Assembly: GCF_002074055.1 (NCBI RefSeq)
Contig: NZ_CP014619.1
Coordinates: 3,319,002-3,383,001, forward strand
Direction of reading: 5' to 3'
DNA length: 64,000 nt
Source of the DNA: Frondihabitans sp. 762G35
GTDB taxonomy: Bacteria; Actinomycetota; Actinomycetes; Actinomycetales; Microbacteriaceae
The notes under the pieces were generated by a model, which worked only from the letters and a program-made list of their open reading frames with translations, made no database searches and had not been told where the DNA came from. Below, one piece after another: positions 25,981 to 34,302 of this stretch. Both the position numbers and the translations under genes were made by a program. Numbering within the stretch: the first letter of the stretch is position 1; every line of letters starts with the position of its first letter.

Positions 25981-26961
25981 ATGAGTACCACAGAGGGTTT
26001 GCACCACGTCACGGCTATCGGCGGCGAACCGCAGCGGAACATCGATTTCTACATTCGCGGACTCGGCCTGCGCTTGGTGAAAAAGACTGTCAATTTCGAC
26101 GATCCCAGCACTTATCACCTCTACTACGGTGACGACGCGGGCAACCCCGGTTCACTGATGACGTTCTTCCCCTGGCGCGGAGTCCCCACAGGCCGTATCG
26201 GGTCAGGCCAATCCACCTCGACCGCCTTCTCTGTTCCTGAAGGAAGCCTCGGCTGGTGGCAGAAGCACTTCCGCACCCTCGGTGTGGAATCCGATATCAC
26301 CACCATCAGCAGCAGCGAAGAACGCCTCGCCCTCCGCGACCCCGATGGTCTCCGGCTGGAGTTGGTCGCCTCGTCCCTCGTCGACCCCAGGAACCCGTGG
26401 GACTCCGCATCGGTGCCAGCCGAGCACGCCATCCGCGGACAGCACTCCTCCGTCCTGACCGTCGCCGACCCCGCAGGGACCCTGAAGGTCCTCACCGAAG
26501 AACTTGGGCTAGAAGTCTTCTCCGCCGAAAACGGCCGGTTCCGCCTCGCCGCAGCAGAAGAACGCCCCGGAAACATTGTCGACGTGATCGCCGACCCCAC
26601 GGGGCCCACAGGCCTGACGGCAGGTGGCACGGTTCACCACATCGCCTTCCGCACTCCCAACGCGGAAGCGCAACGTGCATACCGCGAGCAACTCGTCGGT
26701 CACGGCTACCAGGTGACGGAAATCCTCGACCGTCAGTACTTCACCTCGATCTACTTCCGCGAACCCGGCGGGGTCCTGTTCGAAATCGCCACCGATACTC
26801 CCGGCTTCGACGTCGACGAACCCCTCCTCGAACTGGGCCGTAGCCTCAAACTTCCGCCGTGGCTTGAACCCTCTCGCGAAGACATTGAGCACGCCGTCAT
26901 CCCGGTGACCATTCCTACGGAGAACAACCCCGACGCCGTCACCGAAGATGAACCCCAATGA
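25981..26961 (+). CDS. Ring-cleaving dioxygenase, VOC superfamily (MhqO-like)
   Basis: A 326-residue two-module VOC enzyme. Module 1 begins LHHVTAIGGEPQRNIDFYIR and contains VNFDDPSTYHLYYGDDAG; module 2 has GGTVHHIAFR and IYFREPGGVLFEIATD, giving the usual His/His/Glu metal site. This is the MhqO/MhqA/LinE-like group that acts on hydroquinone-type rings. The ATG is preceded by GAGGAG. The ATGA overlap with the following esterase reproduces the mhqO-mhqD pairing known in Firmicutes quinone-stress regulons. Confidence 0.9.
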   Translation: MSTTEGLHHVTAIGGEPQRNIDFYIRGLGLRLVKKTVNFDDPSTYHLYYGDDAGNPGSLMTFFPWRGVPTGRIGSGQSTSTAFSVPEGSLGWWQKHFRTLGVESDITTISSSEERLALRDPDGLRLELVASSLVDPRNPWDSASVPAEHAIRGQHSSVLTVADPAGTLKVLTEELGLEVFSAENGRFRLAAAEERPGNIVDVIADPTGPTGLTAGGTVHHIAFRTPNAEAQRAYREQLVGHGYQVTEILDRQYFTSIYFREPGGVLFEIATDTPGFDVDEPLLELGRSLKLPPWLEPSREDIEHAVIPVTIPTENNPDAVTEDEPQ

Positions 26962-27590
26962 GCGAGAGCACCGCCGGGCCGGACTGGCCACATATCTTCA
27001 TTCCCGGATCCGGACCCGTCGTCCTGGCACTGCACGGGACAGGCGGAACCGAAGCCGACGCAGCACCGCTCGCACAAACCCTGCTCCCCAAGGCCGCCGT
27101 CATCGCACCACGTGGCCGCGTCCTCGAACAGGGCCTGTCCCGCTGGTTCAGACGGGAGGCAGAAGGTGTCTTCGACGTCGACGACGTCATCAAACAGGCC
27201 CTCCTACTCAACGACTTCATCGTGACGATCACACGCGAACACGGCCTCACCGGCCGAACCGTCATCGCCATCGGCTTTTCGAACGGCGCGAACATGAGCC
27301 TCGCCCTCGCGATGCTCCACCCCAAGACCGTCCACGCGGCCGTCGCCTTCTCTGGCATGTATCCATTCGGGGACAAAGAGGCGCCCCGTGATCTTTCGGA
27401 AAGTCGGTTCCTGCTCTTCAACGGCCAAAGCGACGCGATGGCACCCCAAAGCAGCGTGCACCTCCTCATCGACCAACTCCTCCTCCGACACGCGCACGTC
27501 GACTACCGACTCCGCCCAGGCGGGCACGGCATAACACCAGACGAACTAGCCACAGCCCGCGGCTGGCTTGAAAGCTCGAACCACCCCTAG
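26958..27590 (+). CDS. Alpha/beta hydrolase (MhqD-like carboxylesterase)
   Basis: A 210-residue phospholipase/carboxylesterase-fold protein with LHGTGGTEAD as oxyanion loop, GFSNGANMS as nucleophile elbow, an Asp in NGQSDAMAP and His in PGGHGIT. It begins four bases inside the dioxygenase gene, so translation is coupled. MhqD proteins hydrolyse or bind products of quinone metabolism; the same role is inferred here. Confidence 0.88.
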   Translation: MSESTAGPDWPHIFIPGSGPVVLALHGTGGTEADAAPLAQTLLPKAAVIAPRGRVLEQGLSRWFRREAEGVFDVDDVIKQALLLNDFIVTITREHGLTGRTVIAIGFSNGANMSLALAMLHPKTVHAAVAFSGMYPFGDKEAPRDLSESRFLLFNGQSDAMAPQSSVHLLIDQLLLRHAHVDYRLRPGGHGITPDELATARGWLESSNHP

Positions 27591-27788
27591 CAGCCGCGTT
27601 CAGCCATACCCTCCGCGGTCTCGCCATGCTCAAAAGGTCGAGGTTGCAAAGCGCTGGAAACGGTTTCCCGGGATGGGTGATTTCGAGAGCTAGCCGGCTA
27701 GGTCGTCCCGTTTCGCCGAAAGCGACGATCTAAGTGGCAATACGAAAAAGCCGTCCGATCGGCGCGAAAAATTCCCGCATTGTCGCGT

Positions 27789-27887
27789 TGGGCTGTACCT
27801 CAAAGCGACATCAGGTCCCGCTCAGTCCGACCCGGGACGCACGTTTGTCGCCCGCTCATCGCCCGTTACGATCGCCCGGGGTAAACG
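27789..27887 (+). repeat. Diverged non-coding repeat, copy B
   Basis: Partner of 19074-19170 in the same orientation. The same three conserved blocks occur in order, ending in CGCCCGGGGTAAACG. The intervening 30 bases differ in sequence but hardly in length, which is the pattern of a structured RNA or a spaced binding site and not of a recent duplication. Confidence 0.6.
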
Positions 27888-28026
27888 TACGTCCCTGGAT
27901 CTACGGGCATACGAAGTACCTGCCAACCTGGCCGGCACGAAGGGCGTCGGTCGCGCGCCCTCCGGGGGTCGGGGGCTCATCGTCGCAGTCGGCCTCGGGG
28001 CCACCGGCGGGGAGTGGACGGAGGGT

Positions 28027-28052
28027 GCCGGCGCCACCCGAACGGCGCCGGC
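28027..28052. terminator. Perfect GC hairpin in non-coding DNA
   Basis: GCCGGCGCC and GGCGCCGGC flank an 8-nt loop. It has no adjacent gene end: 437 bases separate it from the upstream esterase. It could terminate a short transcript starting near repeat copy B. No T-tract. Confidence 0.4.
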
Positions 28053-28515
28053 CCCACCATCATCATCAACACTGGCTCACCCGAAGAGCCACCGGACCAT
28101 TCGAAACTAGGCGTGCAGCGGCACCGCCGCTAGTCGGTGAAAAAGCCGACACCCGTAAGTGGCACACGACCCGGCCTCGTGGCCGGAGAACGATCTTCGC
28201 GCCCCGTGACTCCGTCGATGTGCTGTCGTCGGGACATCCGAAAGCCCTGCGATGCCCGATGAAGCCGGGGCGATCGCAAGGCTCTGCGGGTGATCCTCGA
28301 CGGAGAGGCGCGGAGCACTTCACACCACGGCGCGGACACGTCCGATTCGGGTCAGACGGTCACGAGCAACCGTGCGGGACGGTGAAGCAACCCCAACGTA
28401 CATGCCCCCTAAAGGAGGGACACTCCCCCCGTTCTGGGGATACCCGCCTCGCCTCCCGCGCTGATCCTCTGATGAGGGGCTCTGTCAGTCGAGGGTCTGC
28501 TCCTCCCCCGTGCAG

Positions 28516-28782
28516 TCAGGGCTCGGCCCGGTCTTTCCCGGTGCGCTCCCGCAGGTATTCCGATGTGGTTCCGCCGTCACGAATGTGCTCGAGCAGGTCA
28601 ACGTCAATGAAAGCGGCGGCCGCGATCTCGTCCGTGCCCGAACCTGCGCTGAGGACCGCGCGGGCAAGCTCGTCAACGGTGCGCGCCGCCTGGTCGGCGG
28701 CACGAGCAAGCAGGGCGGCGTACTCGGTGTGCAACCACAGGTCGTTCATCTGAGCATCGTCGAGGGGCGTCGTTCCGGGCAT
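28516..28782 (-). CDS. Hypothetical small protein
   Basis: An 88-residue acidic, alanine-rich helical protein (MPGTTPLDDAQMNDLWLHTE at the start; LARAADQAARTVDELARAV in the middle). The ATG at 28782 is preceded by GAGGGG. No motif suggests a function. It points away from the divergent sigma-factor gene, with about 180 bp between the starts. Codon use favours this strand over the overlapping plus-strand frame. Confidence 0.55.
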   Translation of the reverse strand: MPGTTPLDDAQMNDLWLHTEYAALLARAADQAARTVDELARAVLSAGSGTDEIAAAAFIDVDLLEHIRDGGTTSEYLRERTGKDRAEP

Positions 28783-28966
28783 GCCCCTCACCCTGCCAGA
28801 GCCACCGGCCCAGACCAGGGTATGACCGCCTCACGGAGGCCGATTCGGACCCGCAACCAGCAGACGGCGGCCCCCGCACTGGGGTCGGCGCGATTCATGA
28901 AACCGCATAGGGTCACGAGAGGGTCGTCGTAGGGGCGCACCACGACCACAACCATTGAGGCCTTTT

Positions 28967-29551
28967 TTGAGTATCGCTCCCGCACCGGCCGCCGACACCG
29001 AACGATCCGACGACGACCTCCTCGTCCTCACCGCCGAAGGCAACAAGCAAGCATTCGCCGTCTTCTACGACCACACCTCCTCCCGCGTATACGGCCTCGT
29101 GAAACGGGTTCTCATCGATCCCGCCCAATCCGAGGAAGTCACCCAAGACGTCTACCTCGAGGCATGGCAGAACGCGTCCCGATTCGACCCCACCAAAGGC
29201 AAAGCCCTCTCATGGCTGCTCACGATGGCGCACCGCCGAGCGATCGACCGGGTTCGCGCCTCCCAATCCAGCCGGAACCGCGACCTCGCCGTCGGAGTCC
29301 GCGACTTCGAAGAAACCCGCGACGATGTCGAGGAAACCGTCGAGATCACCCTCGAACACCAACGCATCACCAAAGCGATGCGCACCCTGACCCCCAACCA
29401 GCAGCAAGCCCTCGAACTGACCTACTTCCAAGGCCTCACCAACACCGAAGCAGCCCTGAAAGCCGGAGTGCCCATAGGGACGATGAAGACGCGACTTCGA
29501 GACGCGCTCATAGCCCTCCGCACCCGGGTAGGAGCATCCGAAGCAGCCTAA
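28967..29551 (+). CDS. sigK: ECF sigma factor, SigK type
   Basis: A 194-residue group 4 sigma factor started at TTG with GAGG seven bases upstream; an alternative TTG at 28955 is possible. Region 2 is FAVFYDHTSSRVYGLVKRVL through DVYLEAWQNASRFDPTKG with SWLLTMAHRRAIDRVRAS; region 4 is MRTLTPNQQQALELTYFQG and TNTEAALKAGVPIGTMKTRL. The TEVTQDVYLE-like segment and overall length match SigK. SigK is normally held by a membrane anti-sigma (RskA) encoded next door, but no such gene follows here. Confidence 0.88.
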   Translation: MSIAPAPAADTERSDDDLLVLTAEGNKQAFAVFYDHTSSRVYGLVKRVLIDPAQSEEVTQDVYLEAWQNASRFDPTKGKALSWLLTMAHRRAIDRVRASQSSRNRDLAVGVRDFEETRDDVEETVEITLEHQRITKAMRTLTPNQQQALELTYFQGLTNTEAALKAGVPIGTMKTRLRDALIALRTRVGASEAA

Positions 29552-30088
29552 AGCCGCTGCCCATTGCGTAGCTGTGGGCCACTATTTGTTCTCAGGTGCT
29601 ATGCCGAGCGATCGGCGCAACTCGTCTTCTCTGGTGCTGGCCAGCTCGTCCCCGCGCTGCATTAGGAATCGTAAAGAGGTGTGAGGTTTTCGCCAGAACC
29701 GAGCGGAGAAGCGTTGCGGGCGTTTTCGCGTGGCAGGCGCCTCGCTGGCGCTATTGCAGGTGATGGCGCTTATCGGGTGCGACTCGATTGAGCCGATATC
29801 TCGGTGCATGACCGTCGCCGACAGGAGCGCTATGGGCCCCAGAATTCCCTACTTCCATGCAGGCTGGCAAAGCCTCTCATCGATGATCGGTAGCAGATGG
29901 CCAGACCACGCCGCACGATCAAGCGACCAGAAAGACGACATCAAACCCTGGAAAGCGACATTACATTTTGGAAACCACACAACAGATGTAGGGTCCGGCG
30001 ATTCATTGCAGTGACAACAAACCCCTGATCAGAGGCCAATGTAAATTCAACAACACTTGTCGTTTGCTGAATTAAGGGCTCTCAGGCT
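29552..30088. other. 537-bp stretch after sigK without a clear gene
   Basis: Only short frames are present. One on the minus strand at 29582-29809 (75 codons, ending MQRGDELASTREDELRRSL and so on) could be a real small protein or a gene remnant, but nothing identifies it. The stretch becomes AT-richer toward 30000 and ends with an inverted repeat at 30044-30073. Confidence 0.45.
30044..30073. terminator. Inverted repeat 3' of hypothetical gene
   Basis: AATTCA...TGAATT with further pairing inside (CAA/TTTG) around a 9-nt loop lies 16 bases downstream of the stop of the minus-strand gene at 30089. It is probably that gene's terminator; the AT-rich arms give short T-runs. Confidence 0.4.
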
Positions 30089-30592
30089 CTAAGACCGAAA
30101 CCCGCGGCTCTCCAGCTCTCTGGCCAAAAGGATTTCGACAGGCTGGGACGCTTCGGTTGATCCCACGCGAGACAAACTCTCGGTGACGGCCAAGACCTCA
30201 ACGGCAACGCTCTGGGCTCTGAGGGTCGCGAGGTGATGGATAAGGTCACCGTCGCTCCATTGCGTGAAGTCGGCGCCTGCGTCACGCCAGGCGGGCCAGG
30301 AAATTACAGCGCGAGCCACGGATCGGAGGTGATCGTTGATTCCGGCGTTTTGCAGGTCGACCAGCGTCGCCGGAGGCCTACCTACCGAGCCAGCCCAAGC
30401 GTTATAGGCGACCCAGGCTCGCCCCCATGCGATGCGCCTGCTATCGTCTGCCGAGTTTTCGAAGGGCGCTGCCTCCGCGATCCATTGCCAGGGCTCTAAC
30501 TGGAAGTCATTGCCGCGGGTCGCTTCAAACAAGCTCCATCCATCGCCGTCGAAGTTGGCAACAGCGCGAAAGTCATCAAAGGTCCCCGTCAT
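30089..30592 (-). CDS. Hypothetical protein
   Basis: A 167-residue soluble protein rich in Trp and acidic residues (WSLFEATRGNDFQLEPWQW; WGRAWVAYNAWAGSVGRP; ISWPAWRDAGADFTQW). Helical content appears high. It is not recognised. It lies 55 bases downstream of a truncated hypothetical gene on the same strand. Lower GC than most neighbours suggests acquired DNA. Confidence 0.6.
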   Translation of the reverse strand: MTGTFDDFRAVANFDGDGWSLFEATRGNDFQLEPWQWIAEAAPFENSADDSRRIAWGRAWVAYNAWAGSVGRPPATLVDLQNAGINDHLRSVARAVISWPAWRDAGADFTQWSDGDLIHHLATLRAQSVAVEVLAVTESLSRVGSTEASQPVEILLARELESRGFRS

Positions 30593-30647
30593 GTCTCGAC
30601 CCTACAGACCCAGCTGCTCAGACGAACTGCACCCTGGTCGTTCCGCC

Positions 30648-31047
30648 TCAGGCTGCAAGAAGTTCACGCGAGGGCCGGTGGAGGTCGACGAGGAGATCGG
30701 CAGCGGACTCGGACAGCCCAAGCGAAGGCGCTAGGGCACGAATGGATTTGCCACCGGCCATGGCAGCCCAGAGGTCGTCGATAGCTGACCCTCCGGACAT
30801 GACTTCACTTAGGCCATCCGGCACTGACGCCGGAAGGGGCGGCTCCCAGAGGACTGGTTCGCCTTGGACGCCGCGCTCGAGGAGAAAATCGAGCGCTATA
30901 GAGTCAAGAGCCTTTTGGGTTTCCAGGCTCAGTCGGCGCCGGAGTTGATCGTCGTACTTGCTAGCACGACCCGGTTGTACAGGTTCGATGCCCGTGCCAC
31001 CTGAAACACGCGCCTTCAAGTACTGCTCCGCCCACCATGCATCCCAC
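30648..31047 (-). pseudogene. Hypothetical gene, 5' end cut by IS21 element
   Basis: The frame is open from the IS21 left end into a soluble protein tail (WDAWWAEQYLKARVSG, LSLETQKALDSIALDFLLER, SLGLSESAADLLVDLHRP). A TTG at 31019 could serve as start but the same frame continues upstream to the IS boundary, so the natural N-terminus is missing. The last third looks like a helix-turn-helix (SIRALAPSLGLSESAADLL). Function unknown. Confidence 0.55.
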
Positions 31048-31206
31048 AGTGATGGTGCTCACTGAGTTTCCTCAGTTCTGCTCACTGAATTTCCCCACTC
31101 CGGGTCGCTTCCGCTCATGAGAGCGGGCCTTTCTCGACGCTGGTGGTCTCTGACCACGCACCAGTACGAGAAAGGCCCTGTTCTCATCATTTCAGAGGAG
31201 GACGAC

Positions 31207-32517
31207 GTGGATATCCACGCCTTGAAACGGCAGGGAATGACGATCAGCGAGATCGCCCGCCGCACGAACCACGACCGCAAAACAATCCGCTCGTATTTGA
31301 CCGGTGATCGCCAGCCCGGGCAACGTGACCGGTCCGCCCCGGACCCGTTCGAGGTGTTCGTCGATTACGTCACGGCGCGGCTGCTGGAGGACCCGCACCT
31401 GTGGTCGATGACACTCTTCGACGAGTTGAAGCCACTGGGGTTCTTTCACTCGTATCCGACCCTGACGAGGCAGATCCGGGCCCGTAATCTGCGGCCGGCG
31501 TGCACCGCGTGCGCTCACGTCACCGAGCGTCCGAACGCGGTCATCGAGCATCCGCCGGGCGAGGAGACCCAGTTCGACTGGGTCGAGTTGCCGAATGCAC
31601 CGGTGTCGTGGGGGTTCCCGACAAAGAGAGCGTTCCTGCTCGTGGGGTCCCTGCCGCACTCGGGCTGCTGGCGAGCGGTCCTGTCGCCCTCGATGGAATT
31701 GCCGCACCTGCTGGCCGCGATGACCACCGTCGTCCAGGGGCTGGGCGGGGTGAGCAGGGATTGGCGGTTCGACCGGATGACGACGGTCGTGAAAGCGGGC
31801 AGCAACGACCTGACCCCGATGTTCGCTGCGTTCGGGAAGCACTACGGCGTCCGGGTGATCGCCTGCCGGCCACGGTCCGGGAACCGGAAAGGGGTCGTGG
31901 AGAAAAACAACCACACCATCGCGCAGCGCTGGTGGCGGACCGTCCCCGACGAGGTCACCCTCGAGCAGGCGCAAACAAGCATCGACCTGTTCGCAGCCCA
32001 GCAAGATAACCGGCGCCGGAACACCCCGACCGGAACATCGACCGCCGCCGCCATGCGGGCCGCCGAACGGTTGCGCCCGCTGCCCGCTGTCCCGTTCCCG
32101 GTGGTCGTGACCGAGGAACGACAAGCGACTAGGCAGGCGCTGATCAGTTGGCGGGGGAACCGTTACTCCGTCCCACCCGAACTCGCTGCCGCGACCGTTG
32201 TCGTGTCCTACAGGCTCGGCTCGGACCTCATCGACATCAGCACACCCGGCGGAACGGTCATCGCTCGGCACCGCACCGCCGAACCAGGCCTCGGGGCCAC
32301 GATCCGTGACACCGGTCACGTCACCGCGCTCGAGCAGATCGCGATGATGTCGGCACCTCCCGGTCGCCCGCACCGACACAAGGAACGCATCCCACCCGGT
32401 GTCGACGCCCGCCATGCCGCCGACACCCTCTGCGGCATCCCGGCAGCCCCGTCGACGACCGTCATCGATCTGGCCGCTTACGAGAAAGCCGCGAAGAACA
32501 GGAACACCCTCGCATGA
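31207..32517 (+). CDS. istA: IS21 transposase IstA
   Basis: A 436-residue transposase with GTG start after GAGGAGGAC. The N-terminal helix-turn-helix is MTISEIARRTNHDRKTIRSY. The DDE core shows GEETQFDWVELPN (first Asp) and NRKGVVEKNNHTI (catalytic Glu), and the C-terminal RYSVPPE segment is the Mu-type beta-barrel region. Intact. Its stop overlaps the ATG of istB (ATGA). Confidence 0.93.
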   Translation: MDIHALKRQGMTISEIARRTNHDRKTIRSYLTGDRQPGQRDRSAPDPFEVFVDYVTARLLEDPHLWSMTLFDELKPLGFFHSYPTLTRQIRARNLRPACTACAHVTERPNAVIEHPPGEETQFDWVELPNAPVSWGFPTKRAFLLVGSLPHSGCWRAVLSPSMELPHLLAAMTTVVQGLGGVSRDWRFDRMTTVVKAGSNDLTPMFAAFGKHYGVRVIACRPRSGNRKGVVEKNNHTIAQRWWRTVPDEVTLEQAQTSIDLFAAQQDNRRRNTPTGTSTAAAMRAAERLRPLPAVPFPVVVTEERQATRQALISWRGNRYSVPPELAAATVVVSYRLGSDLIDISTPGGTVIARHRTAEPGLGATIRDTGHVTALEQIAMMSAPPGRPHRHKERIPPGVDARHAADTLCGIPAAPSTTVIDLAAYEKAAKNRNTLA

Positions 32518-33261
32518 ACCCGACACCCCGACGCCGCCGACGCTCTCCCGAAGGTCCTTGACCAGGCGCAGGCCGAGGGCTGGTCGCTGACCCAGGCGCT
32601 GGAACGGCTCCTCCACGTCGAAGTCACCGCGACCGACATCCGCCGCCTCACCGGAAGACTCCGCTTCGCGAACCTCCCCACCGACGCCCGCCTCACGGAC
32701 TTCGACCTCGACACAGCCTCCGGCATCGACCGATCACTCGTCACGGAGCTAGGGACCTGCCGGTTCATCACCCCCGCGACGAACGTGCTGTTGATCGGAC
32801 CACCCGGTGTCGGGAAAACACACCTCGCGACCGGCCTCGCCCGCGCCGCGGTCGAGGCCGGATACCGAACCTACTTCACCTCTGCCGCGGAACTCGCTGC
32901 CCGCTGCCACCGGGCCGCGATCGAGGGCCGCTGGTCCACGACCATGCGCTACTACGCCGGCCCCACCCTCCTCGTCATCGACGAGCTCGGCTACCTTCCC
33001 TTGCCCGCCGAAGCCGCGTCAGCCCTGTTCCAAGTCATCAACCAGCGCTACCTGAAAACCTCGATCGTGCTCACCACGAACCGGCCCGTCGGCGGCTGGG
33101 GAGAGATCCTCGGCGACACGACCGTCGCCGCCGCGATGCTCGACCGGCTCCTGCACCGCTCCGTCGTGATCACCCTCGACGGACCCTCCTACCGGCTCCG
33201 CAACCACGCCGCCGCAGCCGACGAACTCCGCCGCATCACAACCGGCACCAACACCCGCTAA
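32514..33261 (+). pseudogene. istB: IS21 helper ATPase IstB, frameshifted near its start
   Basis: The ATG at 32514 reads MNPTPRRRRRSPEGP and stops. The conserved frame (VLDQAQAEGWSLTQALERLL onward) is open from 32518 but has no usual start until GTG 32785. A net loss of two bases in the C-runs at 32518-32531 would join the two parts. Downstream the AAA+ domain is intact: Walker A GPPGVGKTHLA and Walker B LLVIDELGYLPL, to the end at residue RRITTGTNTR. Either a true frameshift or a homopolymer sequencing error. Confidence 0.8.
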
Positions 33262-33339
33262 CCTGACCCCGCGACCCGGGGAAAACCAGCGAGCACAACC
33301 GAGGAAAATCGGTGAGCGCCATCACTGCTTCGCGGATGG

Positions 33340-33498
33340 TTACTGAGCCGGCCCGACATCGTTGGTCGAAGATCGGAGCGCCTTCAGCATCTCATCGACA
33401 TCGTCGAAGGAGACACCAGTTCCCGCTTCAGACTCTTCGATCGCCGCCCTGATCTCGGGAGTGATCCAAGTGGATTTGTCGCTCGTGTCTCTCGGCAT
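33340..33498 (-). CDS. Small antitoxin-like protein
   Basis: A 52-residue acidic protein (TPEIRAAIEESEAGTGVSFD then DVDEMLKALR) resembling the C-terminal, toxin-binding half of ParD/RelB-type antitoxins. The start is set at the ATG of MPRDTSDK. A toxin gene would be expected immediately downstream on this strand, but the IS21 end is 15 bases away, so any toxin gene has been lost. Confidence 0.4.
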   Translation of the reverse strand: MPRDTSDKSTWITPEIRAAIEESEAGTGVSFDDVDEMLKALRSSTNDVGPAQ

Positions 33499-34302
33499 GC
33501 CCTGATTTTGAACCACGGCGCGTTGAGCCACAATGCCACCCACGATGAGACGTGAAAGCGGCACTGACGCACGATTTATTCACGGACGGGGCCTGATGGT
33601 TTGCAGAGATCGATTCGGATGACTTCTTTGCGGCGCGAGAAGACTTTCGAGCCCTCGGGTTGAAGCTGGCTGCGTGTTTCAACCACCATCGGGAAGTACC
33701 GCGCCGACATGCCTCGGCGAACCGTTCTGACCTTTCAGTCTTCGGATGGGCTGTTCATTGTCGAGTCAGAGTTTGCCCTTGAAGCCTCAAACGGTGCCCA
33801 GTCGGTCGGGTCCATTCGGACGATCGTTGGGGAGCCGCTTGAGTCGACTCGTCGAGTCGATGTTAGCTCTGCGCCATTATCGCGATGTGCTCGAGCGGGC
33901 CGACCTTCGAGCCCGCAACTGGTGCGCAATGACGATCCATGTCGGTGCCGCTTTGACTGCCAACGCTCCGCCCTCTAGACGAGAGTCGGCGCCGTGGCTA
34001 CTGAATATTGGGGGCATTCCAGATCTTTTCGCATGTCAGTCGGCAAACTAGTCTCGGTCCACTCGCGGGGGAAGTCTTTCTGCTGGCCGTCGAGGTAACG
34101 AAAGCTCTGCGGTGGTTCGACGCCGCCGCGGACGCGCAGCTCTCTCAGAGGCATTGCCGTGACCCATCCACGGGGTGCACTCACGTGCGGGATCGTCCGT
34201 GCGAGCTTCGAGCGGGGCCAGGACGATCGGGCCATGACACCGGTGGTTATTCCGATCACTTCACACCTCGCGTCGCTCGTTCGGCCGACAAGCAGGGACT
34301 GG
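33499..34302. other. About 800 bp without a supported gene
   Basis: Short frames exist on both strands but none has a ribosome-binding site plus family-like sequence. Minus-strand 33975-34259 contains a stretch (MPLRELRVRGGVEPPQSF) that could be a remnant. The region separates the IS21 area from the end of the PEP carboxykinase gene. Confidence 0.5.

Larger units (their letters stand above)
27591..28515. other. 925-bp non-coding stretch
   Basis: No credible gene. A long open frame across 27734-28753 has arginine/proline/serine-rich low-complexity translation and overlaps a better gene on the other strand. The stretch contains copy B of the diverged repeat (27789-27887) and a 9-bp perfect hairpin at 28027-28052. 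It is moderately GC-rich and has no visible tRNA. Confidence 0.6.
31050..33324 (+). mobile_element. IS21-family insertion sequence
   Basis: About 2.28 kb bounded by TGATGG...CCATCA. Each end carries two short internal repeats: left TGCTCACTGAGTTTCC and TGCTCACTGAATTTCC; right, read inward, GCTCACCGATTTTCC and GCTCGCTGGTTTTCC. It contains istA and istB. No target duplication is evident (left flank CCCACAG, right flank CTGCTTC), and a gene is truncated on the left. Confidence 0.88.

Noticed and set aside
27734-28753. 339-codon plus-strand frame in the gene desert
   Set aside because: Low-complexity R/P/S-rich translation without homologous look, and overlap with a better minus-strand gene.
30979-31001. 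GGTTCGATGCCC, resembling a tRNA T-arm and possible attachment site
   Set aside because: No acceptor, D or anticodon arm could be built around it, the T-stem has a mismatch, and the DNA reads as part of an open protein frame.
31192-32616. 474-codon minus-strand frame opposite istA
   Set aside because: Shadow of the IS21 transposase, which has clear DDE residues on the plus strand.
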